In this document: piece after piece, positions 43,196 to 52,500 of the stretch
How positions within the stretch are numbered: position 1 is the first letter of the stretch
How the letters are laid out: each line of letters opens with the position of its first letter
Notes under the pieces: model-generated
Seen by the model: the letters and a program-made list of their open reading frames with translations, nothing else
Databases searched by the model: none
What the model was told of the DNA's origin: nothing
Assembly (NCBI GenBank): GCA_028284195.1
Contig: JANQSE010000006.1
Location: forward strand, 434,001 to 498,000
Length of the DNA stretch: 64,000 nt
Reading direction: 5' to 3'
Source: Balneola sp.
GTDB taxonomy: Bacteria > Bacteroidota > Rhodothermia > Balneolales > Balneolaceae
Program-made: the position numbers and the translations under genes

Positions 43196-44599
43196 TTATT
43201 TACCTGAAAGCACGAATTCTGAAAACCCCGCACCTTTTTCGAAAATAAAAGCCCGGCCCGGGTACTCCCATTTTTCAATAACTAATCCTTTTTTAGGGAA
43301 CGTTCTTTCCCGTGAGGAGGGAGGCCCGTATTTAATATAAATTTCGCCCTGATCGGTATCTTGCCCATTAGGTGTTTCGGGAGTTCTGTATTCAACAAAG
43401 GCATGGTGCACACGGTGATAGTATTCTGTCATCAGTTCATTGAACTCGGTATTAGGGCTTGGGTCTCTTTTTTTCCAAAAATCACGGAATTTTTTCTCTT
43501 TTTCTACAGCTTTTCCCCTTTTAAACTCTTTAAGTGCATCTTCAGAAACAATGTACTTCATCATATCTATGGAAACATCAAGATTTAATAAAGCAGGAGG
43601 AATGTCTGGCCAATATGAACGAACAAGTTTTTTTGCCAACGGTTTTTTATTACCTCCTTCGTGTAGTTCTAAATTATAAAGAGAGTTTTCGAGCTCGCTG
43701 TTAGGGATTGAAACCAAAGCATAGGTGTATTTACCATTAGTCTGATTAATTTTTAATGCGGGATTATTAGTATCTAAAAGTTCAATAGATGCGTTTTGAT
43801 ATATATTTTCGCTTTCAATAGAAATAGTTTGTACTGAACTGATGTTCGTTGTGTCTTTTCGGTTTACACTCGCTCTGTTTAGTTCTATCGAATAGCTTTT
43901 TGATGATTGATAATCCGGAATACGAACGAGAACCTGGTAGTTTTTACCATACAGTATGTTATTGCCAAGGTTAACAAGCTTTAAATTTTCTGGTGAACTG
44001 CCTTTTTCGATTAAATAAATGTCGCCTGTCTTTTTATCTGAAAAACTTTTGATACTAATATTTCTTTTTTGAGAATTCCTGTCGTTAGTTTCTTCCATCA
44101 GATTTAACTGCAAAACATAATTATAATCGCCCGGTTTAAGAGAAGTAACTAACTTACCGGCTGCGAATTTCTCGCGTGATTTTGTTTCGTCGTAATTTTG
44201 TGCATACAAAGTATCCTGCCACGTATCTCTTGATGCTGATGCCAGACTAGCAGATCTGTTTTTTCTTGAAGCCTTTCCTGAAAATATCTCAGCATTTAAT
44301 CTGGCTGTTGCATAAAAGTTTGCCCCTTCAGGATGATCTGTTTTATCACCAATAGCAATTTTTTTGAAAGGCAGGTAGCTGTTATCCATTTTGAATAAGA
44401 ACACCAATTGAACTTCATCATCTGAATTTCCAGGAAGTATAATTTGATCAAAGAAAAGGGATGGAGCTGCTGCCCTGTTAGCTAAATTGGTGTAAGTAAT
44501 TTTACCACGGTTTGCCGGGCCTCTGCGTTGGGCTAAAAGCGTTGACGAAATAAGGAGGGTTATTAAGAAAAAAGTGAAAGAAAATTTGTTCATTTTCAT
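43196..44599 (-). CDS. GWxTD-domain exported protein
   Basis: Start at MKMNKFSFTFFLITLLISST (ATG 44597-44599), which gives a proper signal peptide; upstream in-frame residues are unlikely. The C-terminal part (~residues 350-467) carries the GWxTD-family pattern: FRDFWKKRDPSPNTEFNELM, YYHRVHHAFVEYRTPETPNG, QGEIYIKYGPPSSRE. The eponymous GWxTD core here reads GQDTD, with the Trp lost. The large N-terminal part is beta-rich. No function is established. Divergent from the acyl-CoA carboxylase gene. Confidence 0.85.
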   Translation of the reverse strand: MKMNKFSFTFFLITLLISSTLLAQRRGPANRGKITYTNLANRAAAPSLFFDQIILPGNSDDEVQLVFLFKMDNSYLPFKKIAIGDKTDHPEGANFYATARLNAEIFSGKASRKNRSASLASASRDTWQDTLYAQNYDETKSREKFAAGKLVTSLKPGDYNYVLQLNLMEETNDRNSQKRNISIKSFSDKKTGDIYLIEKGSSPENLKLVNLGNNILYGKNYQVLVRIPDYQSSKSYSIELNRASVNRKDTTNISSVQTISIESENIYQNASIELLDTNNPALKINQTNGKYTYALVSIPNSELENSLYNLELHEGGNKKPLAKKLVRSYWPDIPPALLNLDVSIDMMKYIVSEDALKEFKRGKAVEKEKKFRDFWKKRDPSPNTEFNELMTEYYHRVHHAFVEYRTPETPNGQDTDQGEIYIKYGPPSSRERTFPKKGLVIEKWEYPGRAFIFEKGAGFSEFVLSGK

Positions 44600-44707
44600 G
44601 GCTTTAAAATTGAATGGTATCAATATCGCATTTTGAATCATTTAAAATTCCTATTATCAACGCAAAATTATTGAAGCGTATTATATAATAAAAGATCTCA
44701 ATTAAAT

Positions 44708-46339
44708 ATGAGCAATACATCTTCTAAAACTTCAGAAAACTGGCTTAACAATCTTCTTGAAACGTTTCGTGAGCAGGAAAAAGAAATTATGCTGGGTGGA
44801 GGGCAAAAAAGAATTGAGAAGGAACATGCAAAAGGAAAACTTACGGCACGTGAGCGTATCACTAAATTAATTGACAAAGAATCTGAGTTTTATGAACTAG
44901 GATTATGGGCCGGATTTGAAATGTATAAAGAGCAGGGAGGTTGTCCTGCAGGTGGGGTAATTACGGGAATAGGAAAAATACATGGTAGAGATTGTATGAT
45001 TGTTGCAAACGATGCTACTGTAAAAGCAGGAGCCTGGTTTCCTATTACAGCCAAAAAGAACCTGAGGGCTCAGGAGATAGCGATAGAAAATCATGTTCCA
45101 TTAATCTATTTGGTTGATTCGGCAGGTGTTTACCTGCCTATGCAGGATCAGATATTTCCAGATAAAGAACATTTTGGAAGAATGTTCCGGAATAATGCAG
45201 TTATCTCGGCAAAAGGCATTCCTCAAATAGCTGCAATTATGGGCAGTTGTGTCGCCGGGGGGGCATACCTGCCTATAATGAGCGACGAAGCATTGATTGT
45301 TGATGGAACAGGGAGCGTTTTTCTTGCAGGAAGCTATTTGGTAAAAGCGGCTATCGGTGAAAGTGTAGATAACGAAACTTTAGGTGGGGCTACAACCCAT
45401 ACAGAGATTAGTGGTGTTACTGATTATAAAATGAAAGATGATGAAGAATGTTTGGCCACCATACGGGAGTTGGTTGACAAGCTTGGCCCTGTACAAACAG
45501 CTGGTTTTAACCGAAAAGAATCAAAATTACCATCCCGCTCTTCTGCCGAAATATTTGAGATATTGCCCGAATTCCGCACTGCTCCATATGATATGAGTGA
45601 GCTGTTGGAATGTATTATTGATGCAGACAGCTTCACAGAATTTAAAAAAGGATATGGGCAGACATTAATTACCGGTTATGCACGCATTGATGGGTGGAGT
45701 GTTGGTATTGTTGCAAATCAGCGTACGATTTCGAAAACAAAATCAGGAGAGATGCAGATCGGTGGGGTAATTTATTCCGATTCAGCCGACAAAGCAGCTC
45801 GTTTTATCATGAACTGCAATCAGAAGAAAATACCCTTGATCTTTTTTCAAGATGTAACCGGATTTATGATTGGTAAGCGCAGTGAACATGGCGGCATTAT
45901 TAAAGATGGAGCAAAAATGGTAAATGCTATGAGCAACTCAACAGTGCCAAAAATTACCATTGTTGTAGGTAACAGCTATGGTGCAGGTAATTATGCAATG
46001 TGTGGGCGGGCTTACGACCCTCGTTTTATGTATGCCTGGCCAACGGCAAATATTGCTGTTATGAGTGGAGCTTCGGCAGCAAAAACACTTACCCAAATAC
46101 AGATAGCAACTATGAAAAAGAAGGGAGAAGAAGTAAGCGAAAAAAAGCAGCAAGAATTGATGGATGGAATAACAGAACGCTATAACAAGCAAACAGATGT
46201 GCGATATGCGGCTTCAAGGTTGTGGGTTGACGGAATTATTCATCCGGCCCAAACAAGAGATCGTATCTCTAATGCTTTGGCCTGCACAAACCTTAATCCT
46301 GTGATTAAAGAGTTTAAAACCGGGGTAATACAAACGTAA
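44708..46339 (+). CDS. Acyl-CoA carboxylase carboxyltransferase (beta) subunit
   Basis: 543 residues, most like methylcrotonyl-CoA carboxylase beta (carboxyl transfer from biotin to an acyl-CoA). N-terminal RIEKEHAKGKLTARERITKL and VANDATVKAGAWFPITAKKN; crotonase-fold motifs AAIMGSCVAGGAYLPIMSDE and FLAGSYLVKAAIGESVDNE; then RSEHGGIIKDGAKMVNAMSN and VVGNSYGAGNYAMCGRAYDP. Propionyl-CoA carboxylase is the alternative. The biotin carboxylase/BCCP partner is not adjacent. Upstream spacing to the divergent GWxTD gene is ~100 bases. Confidence 0.9.
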   Translation: MSNTSSKTSENWLNNLLETFREQEKEIMLGGGQKRIEKEHAKGKLTARERITKLIDKESEFYELGLWAGFEMYKEQGGCPAGGVITGIGKIHGRDCMIVANDATVKAGAWFPITAKKNLRAQEIAIENHVPLIYLVDSAGVYLPMQDQIFPDKEHFGRMFRNNAVISAKGIPQIAAIMGSCVAGGAYLPIMSDEALIVDGTGSVFLAGSYLVKAAIGESVDNETLGGATTHTEISGVTDYKMKDDEECLATIRELVDKLGPVQTAGFNRKESKLPSRSSAEIFEILPEFRTAPYDMSELLECIIDADSFTEFKKGYGQTLITGYARIDGWSVGIVANQRTISKTKSGEMQIGGVIYSDSADKAARFIMNCNQKKIPLIFFQDVTGFMIGKRSEHGGIIKDGAKMVNAMSNSTVPKITIVVGNSYGAGNYAMCGRAYDPRFMYAWPTANIAVMSGASAAKTLTQIQIATMKKKGEEVSEKKQQELMDGITERYNKQTDVRYAASRLWVDGIIHPAQTRDRISNALACTNLNPVIKEFKTGVIQT

Positions 46340-46370
46340 CTGTTTTGCCATGTAAAAGTAACATGCGGGG

Positions 46371-46871
46371 ATGAAATACAGCATTGAACATGAACCGGAT
46401 TATCTGAAAGTAAATGTAGAGGCCACATTCACTTTAATCGATTTTACAACTTTAATTATTTGTTTTATTCTCGGATTCATTTTTGCTGTTTTCTTTTGGA
46501 TGTTTTTTATCGCAGTATTTATCAAGCTGTTTTCCAGTAATGAATTCATCTTTAACCTGGATACATATACTGTCAAACAAAATCTTCGATGGTTTAGTTA
46601 TTTTAAGATTAAAAGGAGAGAGTTTTCGTTCGGTGAGATAAAAAGCATTCTTTTTTCTAATACTGAATCGGGAAATGCCTTGCAGGAAACTCTTAAACTT
46701 AAAGAGTGGTACACCATTGATATTATTTTAAAGAGTAATTACACACGGATTGTAAAAGTACCCGAAGATGAGCTTCAGCATGCAGATGAGCTGTTTTTTA
46801 GCCTGAAGGAAAAGCTAGATGAGTTCTTTAAGTTTGAAACTGAGATTGTGGAAGTTCACCAAGAAAAATGA
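46371..46871 (+). CDS. Small membrane protein of unknown function
   Basis: 166 residues. One long hydrophobic stretch, probably two crossings, at ~22-55 (LIDFTTLIICFILGFIFAVF, then FWMFFIAVFIKLF), flanked by short soluble parts. The C-terminal ~100 residues are a soluble beta-alpha region (QNLRWFSYFKIKRREFSFGE ... WYTIDIILKSNYTRIVK) ending in an acidic tail. Starts 31 bases after the carboxylase gene. No family recognised; the layout resembles small PH-like-domain membrane proteins, as a guess only. Confidence 0.55.
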   Translation: MKYSIEHEPDYLKVNVEATFTLIDFTTLIICFILGFIFAVFFWMFFIAVFIKLFSSNEFIFNLDTYTVKQNLRWFSYFKIKRREFSFGEIKSILFSNTESGNALQETLKLKEWYTIDIILKSNYTRIVKVPEDELQHADELFFSLKEKLDEFFKFETEIVEVHQEK

Positions 46872-46883
46872 AGCAGAATGAAC

Positions 46884-48866
46884 TTAATACTTAATTAACT
46901 CTTTAACCTTCTCCTCAAACACATTTCTTTTTAAGAACTCATCTTCCAGGTTTTTGTTGAAGGGGATAGGCATGTCTAAAGCTCCGCACCGGATAACAGG
47001 AGCATCTAGCTCTTCAAAGCAGTGTTCCGAGATCAAAGCAGAAACTTCAGCCATCGGTCCCATTGTTAAGGAAGGTTCCTGAAGCAGCAGCACTTTATGT
47101 GTATTTGATACTGAACCTTTAACGGTGTCAATATCCAAAGGAATCAACGTACGGAGGTCAATGACTTCTAAAGAAATTCCTTCTTTTTCAAGTTTATCCG
47201 CTGTTTCAAGTGCCCACCACACACCCATTCCATAAGTTACAATAGTTGCATCGGTTCCTTCTCTTCGGATTTTTGCTTTGCCCAAAGGTTCATAAGAAGC
47301 AAACTCATCTACTCCGGCCCGGATACTCCGGTATAATTTCTTATGTTCAAAAAACAGCACAGGATTCGGATCAAAAACAGAACTGTATAACAGGTTCTGG
47401 GCATCTTCAACCGTAGAAGGTACCACAACTTTTAAACCCGGAATCTGCATAAACCAACCTTCGGGCGATTGAGAATGGAAAGGGCCTGCTCCAACACCGG
47501 CTCCGTGCGGCGCTCTTATAGTCATATTTACAGACGGGCTCCAACGGTAATGTGATTTGGCAATATTGTTTACAATTTGATTGAATCCACAGGAGATAAA
47601 ATCGGCAAACTGCATTTCCACTACCGGTTTCATGCCTGCATATGCAAGGCCTAAAGCTGCACCGAGTGCTCCGGATTCAATAATGGGTGTATTTCTGACT
47701 CTGTCCGGGCCAAACTGTTCTAAAAATCCTTCCGTGATCTTGAATACGCCTCCATATTCAGCAATATCCTGCCCGATTACGATGGTTGATTCGTCATCTT
47801 CAAACGCCTGTTTAAGCCCTGCCTGAATAGCATCCACAAATCGTCGTTCAACCTTAGCGTTGGATTTTGATGTTTTTATAGAATCAGGAGCTTTGCCAAA
47901 AACCGAACCTAATTCTGTAGCACGGTCAAAAACAGGTTCCTCAGCTTTCAAAGCTTTATCAAGATCATTTTTAAAAGACTCCTTTGTTTTTTCTATAATT
48001 TCTTTCTGTTTCTGCTTATCAGCAATTCCTTCTGTTTCCAGAAACTGCTCAAATCTTAAGATCGGATCTTTATCCGCCCAGTTTTCAAAAAGTATATCAG
48101 GTACGTAATGTGTTCCGGAAGCTTCTTCATGGCCACGCATTCTAAAGGTTTGGGCTTCAATCAGAACCGGTTCGCCTTTTAAAGCAAGCTTGCGGGCTTT
48201 TTCAACGGTGGTCATAACCTCAAAGATGTCGTTGCCATCAATGTGGAAGCCATGAATACCATATCCTTTGGCCCGGTCACTTAACTTTTCGCAGGCATAT
48301 TGCTCATTGGTAGGAGTGGAAAGTCCATATCCGTTATTCTCAATGATAAAAACAACAGGCAGTTTCCAAACAGCAGCCAGATTTAATGCCTCATGAAAAT
48401 CTCCTTCGCTGGTTGCTCCGTCACCGCAAAATGAAAAAGCCACCGAGTTTTCTTTTCTGATTTTTCCAGCCAGAGCTAAACCATCTGCCACAGGCATCAT
48501 TGCTGCAAGATGCGATATCATCCCAATGATATTATAATCAAGAGTACCGAAATGAAATGAACGCTCCCGGCCTTTACTAAAACCTTCTGCCTTCCCAAAA
48601 AGTTGGCAAAAAAGAGGATAAAACGGTACCTGGCGAGTGGTGAATACTCCAAGGTTTCTGTGCATGGGAAGGATATAATCTTCTTTTTTGCTGGCAAGCG
48701 TAACTCCAACGGCAATAGCTTCTTGACCGATTCCCGAAAACCATTTGGTAATCTTATTTTGCCTGAGGAGCTTGAGCATTCGTTCTTCGATTTGTCTTGG
48801 AAGAAGTAATGCTTTATAAACCTCTAACGCTCTTTTTGCGGAGATTTTTTTAGAAGTCTTAATCAT
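46884..48866 (-). CDS. Fused branched-chain 2-oxoacid dehydrogenase E1 alpha/beta
   Basis: Start at MIKTSKKISAKRALEVYKAL (ATG 48864-48866); the longer frame to 48923 would cover a promoter and dyad. ~660 residues. Alpha part: GIGQEAIAVGVTLASKKEDY, MHRNLGVFTTRQVP, and the TPP motif GDGATSEGDFHEALNLAAVW...ENN. Beta part from ~residue 335: GLKQAFEDDESTIVIGQDIA, MQFADFISCGFNQIVNNIAK and LRTLIPLDIDTV. E1 decarboxylates branched-chain 2-oxoacids with TPP and transfers the acyl group to lipoyl-E2. The one-chain E1 is common in Bacteroidota. E2/E3 not seen nearby. Confidence 0.9.
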   Translation of the reverse strand: MIKTSKKISAKRALEVYKALLLPRQIEERMLKLLRQNKITKWFSGIGQEAIAVGVTLASKKEDYILPMHRNLGVFTTRQVPFYPLFCQLFGKAEGFSKGRERSFHFGTLDYNIIGMISHLAAMMPVADGLALAGKIRKENSVAFSFCGDGATSEGDFHEALNLAAVWKLPVVFIIENNGYGLSTPTNEQYACEKLSDRAKGYGIHGFHIDGNDIFEVMTTVEKARKLALKGEPVLIEAQTFRMRGHEEASGTHYVPDILFENWADKDPILRFEQFLETEGIADKQKQKEIIEKTKESFKNDLDKALKAEEPVFDRATELGSVFGKAPDSIKTSKSNAKVERRFVDAIQAGLKQAFEDDESTIVIGQDIAEYGGVFKITEGFLEQFGPDRVRNTPIIESGALGAALGLAYAGMKPVVEMQFADFISCGFNQIVNNIAKSHYRWSPSVNMTIRAPHGAGVGAGPFHSQSPEGWFMQIPGLKVVVPSTVEDAQNLLYSSVFDPNPVLFFEHKKLYRSIRAGVDEFASYEPLGKAKIRREGTDATIVTYGMGVWWALETADKLEKEGISLEVIDLRTLIPLDIDTVKGSVSNTHKVLLLQEPSLTMGPMAEVSALISEHCFEELDAPVIRCGALDMPIPFNKNLEDEFLKRNVFEEKVKELIKY

Positions 48867-48894
48867 TGAAATATTCGAAATATCTGTATCTTTG
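48866..48894 (+). promoter_or_regulatory. Candidate Bacteroidetes-type promoter for speD
   Basis: TTG at 48866-48868, an 18-base spacer, and TATCTTTG at 48887-48894, close to the TTTG-N19-TAnnTTTG consensus. Transcription would begin near 48901-48903, giving a ~95-base leader before speD. It overlaps the 5' end of the divergent E1 gene, supporting the shorter E1 start. Confidence 0.5.
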
Positions 48895-48910
48895 ATGCTC
48901 TTGGAGCATC
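48894..48910. promoter_or_regulatory. 17-bp dyad at divergent E1/speD promoters
   Basis: GATGCTC (48894-48900), spacer TTG, GAGCATC (48904-48910): an exact 7-bp palindrome placed at the predicted speD start site. This fits an operator, or an RNA hairpin at the speD leader 5' end. Confidence 0.45.
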
Positions 48911-48995
48911 CCGTTTTTAACATTCCAAGTATAACTGTTCGGTACTAATTACCAAAGCAGTTAATCATCATTATTCATTTTAATTTAATTGATTA

Positions 48996-49403
48996 TTGGA
49001 AGCTTTAGGCAGACAGATTTTGGTTGAGTTCTACGATTGTGAGAGTTCAAAAATTAATGATGTAGCATATATTGAAGAGGCAATGCTTACAGCTACCCGG
49101 GAAGCAAAGGCTACTATTATTTCGCATAATTTTCACAAATTCAGTCCTTATGGAGTAAGCGGAGTTATTGTGATTGCGGAGTCTCATGTTGCCATTCATA
49201 CCTGGCCAGAGTACAATTATGCTGCGGTGGATATTTTTACTTGTGGCGACACTATTGATCCCTGGATTATTCAGGGGCATCTGAAGGAATCTTTGAATTC
49301 AGGAAACATTTCGAGTATGGAAATGAAGAGAGGTTTATTCAAAGTGCCACAAGGGCAACGGTTGTTATTTAAATCTTCAGGTGAAATGCTGAAGGAGAAT
49401 TGA
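48996..49403 (+). CDS. speD: S-adenosylmethionine decarboxylase proenzyme
   Basis: 135 residues, TTG start at 48996 ([20 protein letters not shown]). Pyruvoyl enzyme of the bacterial/archaeal type: it self-cleaves between Glu62 and Ser63 in [20 protein letters not shown], with Cys83 (FTCGD) as proton donor. It makes decarboxylated SAM for aminopropyl transfer. Followed by the pyruvoyl arginine decarboxylase gene after 2 bases, then speE. Confidence 0.93.
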   Translation: MEALGRQILVEFYDCESSKINDVAYIEEAMLTATREAKATIISHNFHKFSPYGVSGVIVIAESHVAIHTWPEYNYAAVDIFTCGDTIDPWIIQGHLKESLNSGNISSMEMKRGLFKVPQGQRLLFKSSGEMLKEN

Positions 49404-49405
49404 CA

Positions 49406-49897
49406 ATGAAAGCAAAGATGGCAATGGTGGAAACACCAAATGTATATTGCCTTATATCCGGAGCTGCAGAAGGAAATACACCGTTAAATGCTTTTGACAA
49501 CACACTTTTGGAAGCTGGCGTTGGTGATACGAACCTTATGCGGATGAGCAGTATTTGTCCTCCGGGAGCTCAGGAAGTAACAAGGGATGAAATTGTACTT
49601 CCGGCAGGTGGGTTAATTCCATTAGCGTATGCACATATCGACTCCCAAACCCCTCAAATGTGGATTGCGTCAGCTATTGCAGTTGGTATTCCGGAAGATC
49701 CGACCTTACCCGGGGTTATTATGGAATTTGAAGATCATACACGATTAGAATATGTTGAAACCATTGTAAAGCAAATGGTCATAGATGCCTTTGAATACCG
49801 TAAAAGGACTCTTAAAGAGATTAAATTTGCCGGTGTTGAACATCAGGTTAAAAAGTGCGGAGCAACGTTTGCAGCGGCAGTGCTTTGGTATAAATAG
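49406..49897 (+). CDS. pdaD: Pyruvoyl-dependent arginine decarboxylase
   Basis: Start at ATG 49406 (MKAKMAMVETPNVYCLISGA). 163 residues. The self-cleavage site is Ser48-Ser49 in NLMRMSSICPPGAQE, as in the archaeal (Methanocaldococcus) type; VLPAGGLIPLAYAHIDSQTP follows. It makes agmatine from arginine without PLP. Between speD and speE, so it supplies the amine acceptor or precursor. No agmatinase or agmatine deiminase was seen in the window. Confidence 0.9.
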   Translation: MKAKMAMVETPNVYCLISGAAEGNTPLNAFDNTLLEAGVGDTNLMRMSSICPPGAQEVTRDEIVLPAGGLIPLAYAHIDSQTPQMWIASAIAVGIPEDPTLPGVIMEFEDHTRLEYVETIVKQMVIDAFEYRKRTLKEIKFAGVEHQVKKCGATFAAAVLWYK

Positions 49898-49960
49898 ACT
49901 CAAGATTCAGGATGAAAGACAAAAGAGCTTTTTTAATACTTATCTCAAATCTTACATCTT

Positions 49961-50812
49961 ATGTCTGAAATCTATACTGAGTATTATCACAAGAAAACCG
50001 GATTAGTTGTAGGTGTTGAGGAAGTACTATTCTCAAAACAATCTCCATACCAAAAAGTCGAGATTCTGAAAACGGATACCTGGGGAAATATGATGACCAT
50101 TGATGATATGGTGATGCTTTCAGAGAAAGATGAATTTGTTTACCACGAGATGCTAGCGCATGTGGTTATGTTTAGTCACCCAAATCCCGAGAAAGTGTTG
50201 ATAATAGGAGGAGGAGATGGCGGTACTGCCCGCGAGGTTTTACGCCACCGGTCAGTAAAGCAAGTAGATTTGGTTGAGATAGATGAGACAGTGGTCAGGG
50301 CTTCCAAAGAGTTTTTACCTCAGATAGGGAATTGGGAAGATGTGCGACTTCATGTTCTTTTCGAAGATGGGATTGAGTTCGTGAAAAACGCCTCAAACGA
50401 ATACGATGTTATCATTATTGATGGTTCAGACCCGGTTGGGCCTGCAGAGGGCCTCTTTGAGAAAAGCTTTTTTGAATATTGCTATTCTGCGTTGAAAAAA
50501 GATGGAGTGCTTACCGCCCAAACAGAGTCGCCCTGGATTGAATCTTATCACCCGAGCATGAAAAAAGTATTTAAAGCATTGGACATTCTTTTTAAGCATT
50601 CGTCAATGTTTTTAGGATTTATACCATTGTATCCAGCCGGGATGTGGAGTTTTGCGTTTGCATCAAAAACTAGTATGTATAACGCCCCAGAGGTTACACA
50701 AAGAATTGAAGCCGGGCTGAATGAGTTTGGGAGCGATCTCAGGTATTACAATAAGGGAGTTCATTTGAGTTCATTTGCTTTACCCAACTTTGTAGCCGAA
50801 ATTATTCGCTGA
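49961..50812 (+). CDS. speE: Polyamine aminopropyltransferase (spermidine-synthase-type)
   Basis: 283 residues. N-terminal EYYHKKTGLVVGVEEVLFSK, then KVLIIGGGDGGTAREVLRHR (dcSAM/SAM fold), VDLVEIDETVVRASKEFLP, YDVIIIDGSDPVGPAEGLFE with the catalytic Asp, and AQTESPWIESYHPSM. It transfers the aminopropyl group of decarboxylated SAM to putrescine or agmatine. Third gene of the polyamine set, 63 bases after pdaD. Acceptor specificity cannot be told by eye. Confidence 0.9.
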   Translation: MSEIYTEYYHKKTGLVVGVEEVLFSKQSPYQKVEILKTDTWGNMMTIDDMVMLSEKDEFVYHEMLAHVVMFSHPNPEKVLIIGGGDGGTAREVLRHRSVKQVDLVEIDETVVRASKEFLPQIGNWEDVRLHVLFEDGIEFVKNASNEYDVIIIDGSDPVGPAEGLFEKSFFEYCYSALKKDGVLTAQTESPWIESYHPSMKKVFKALDILFKHSSMFLGFIPLYPAGMWSFAFASKTSMYNAPEVTQRIEAGLNEFGSDLRYYNKGVHLSSFALPNFVAEIIR

Positions 50813-50830
50813 ACTATCCGTTTAGCCTGT

Positions 50831-52462
50831 ATGCAAAAATCTGTATTATTTTTCTTTCTGATTTTGGTTTTCTCTGCCACCGCTTTTCCCCAGCAAAATG
50901 GTGTTTTGGTGATTGAAAATGGGGTTGAGAAGGAAATTCTTTTGGATGAATCATCAAGAGATTCAAAAACCGAGCAGCTTTCTTTTTTTTATTTTAATCA
51001 AGGTTTTTTTGATGCAGAGGTTGAGAGTAAAGAGGAATTATTCATCATTAAAACAGGAAACAGATATACCATATCTTTTCTGAGATTTTATGAGATGGAT
51101 TCACTTCTGATTTCTGATAAAGTGATTGAATCACAAAATTATTCCCAGGAACTAATCGAAGGCAGGATCCGGCAATTTTATGAACAATTGGTGAATGAGG
51201 GATACCGGAATGCAGAAGTATTTGTAAGATCACTTATAAAAAAAAAGGAAGATGCCACCGTTTCGATTGAAGTGGATGTAATTAAGAAAGAAAGGATGGT
51301 TATTTCAGGGATAGTTTTTAATGGAAATCAAGTCAACTCACAAAAATATCTGGCTAAGATTTCCAGAATGCCGGATTCGGTACATGCAACCCAAAAAAAT
51401 CTTCTGGAGATACAACGAAACCTGATTTCAAGTGAACTATTTGAAACAGTGAGCGAGCCTCAGATTTTTAATGAATCAGGCAGGCAAGTTCTGTTATTTT
51501 CGGTGCGGGAGAGGAATCTAAATCAGTTTGATGGATTAATTGGATATGTACCGGACTCGCGCGGTAACGGGCAGGTTGTTGGAGATATTAATGTTACGCT
51601 ATGGAATGTTTTACAGGATGGAAATGGATTTAATTTAGCTTATCAAAGGTTAAGGCCCGAAACAAGCAGATTAGAGTTAGGTGTGTGGCAGCATTGGTTC
51701 GGAAACATTCCTGTAGGTGCAGGGCTTGATTTTACTTTCTATCAAAATGATACCACCTACCAAACACGGCGTTTCGGATTCAATAGCAGCTATTGGGTAA
51801 CGCCGGGCTTAAGGTTGAAAGGAGGAATATATTCTTTGAACTCAAATTCCAGCCGGTTTTCTCAGCAGGAACCGGATGGCATAAAGCAAGGAGCAAATCT
51901 TGGATTTTCTTTTTCGAACCTAAACCGTTTTAACGTTCCTACAAGTGGAGTAAAACTGGATGTGCTTTATGGAATTGGTGATAAAGATATCGAAAATGAT
52001 TCAGCCGCTTCTTTTCGCCAACAACAATTGGAAGCCGGTTTAGAAACTTATGTGCCGCTGGCTGCCAAGTCTGTACTTGCAATACATATGAAGGGATTTT
52101 ATTTAATCGGGGAGGCATTTACAGAAAGTGATTTAATACGTTTTGGAGGAGCTAACTCTTTTCGCGGATATGCAGAAGAGCAATTCACAGCTTCTGAATT
52201 GTTTTGGGGAGATATTGAATACCGGTTTTTAACAGACAAGCTTTCTTATCTGTTTCTGTTTGGTGCGGCCGGATATTACAACAGGCCAAATTTGGCCTCC
52301 GAAACCGATCATCGTTTTAGTAATAGTGGTTTTTTATACTCAGGTGGATTGGGAATAAGTTATAAAACCACTATTGGAAGGCTCACTTTTACCTATGCAC
52401 TCTCGGCGGCTGAAACTATTGGAAATGGAAAAGTACATATAAGTTTAAAGTCTGCTTTGTAG
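50831..52462 (+). CDS. Omp85-like outer-membrane protein, short form
   Basis: 543 residues with a signal peptide (MQKSVLFFFLILVFSATAFP). N-terminal POTRA-like region (~100-230: VFVRSLIKKKEDATVSIEVD, MVISGIVFNGNQVNSQKYLA) and a C-terminal barrel with the RFGGANSFRGYAEEQFTASE element (GGxxxFRGY type) and a final strand GKVHISLKSAL. Smaller than BamA, closer to TamA/ShlB-like members. 18 bases after speE, but with its own function, so co-transcription may be incidental. The -33 TTTG of the riboswitch promoter lies at its stop. Confidence 0.8.
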   Translation: MQKSVLFFFLILVFSATAFPQQNGVLVIENGVEKEILLDESSRDSKTEQLSFFYFNQGFFDAEVESKEELFIIKTGNRYTISFLRFYEMDSLLISDKVIESQNYSQELIEGRIRQFYEQLVNEGYRNAEVFVRSLIKKKEDATVSIEVDVIKKERMVISGIVFNGNQVNSQKYLAKISRMPDSVHATQKNLLEIQRNLISSELFETVSEPQIFNESGRQVLLFSVRERNLNQFDGLIGYVPDSRGNGQVVGDINVTLWNVLQDGNGFNLAYQRLRPETSRLELGVWQHWFGNIPVGAGLDFTFYQNDTTYQTRRFGFNSSYWVTPGLRLKGGIYSLNSNSSRFSQQEPDGIKQGANLGFSFSNLNRFNVPTSGVKLDVLYGIGDKDIENDSAASFRQQQLEAGLETYVPLAAKSVLAIHMKGFYLIGEAFTESDLIRFGGANSFRGYAEEQFTASELFWGDIEYRFLTDKLSYLFLFGAAGYYNRPNLASETDHRFSNSGFLYSGGLGISYKTTIGRLTFTYALSAAETIGNGKVHISLKSAL

Positions 52463-52486
52463 TATATATGTAGAATGTTATCTTTG
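52456..52486 (+). promoter_or_regulatory. Bacteroidetes-type promoter for the SAM-riboswitch/metH operon
   Basis: TTTG (52456-52459), 19-base spacer, TATCTTTG (52479-52486): an exact match to the TTTG-N19-21-TAnnTTTG consensus of the Bacteroidetes housekeeping sigma factor. Transcription would start near 52493-52495, just before the riboswitch. Confidence 0.8.
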
Positions 52487-52500
52487 GGCACATTTTAACG

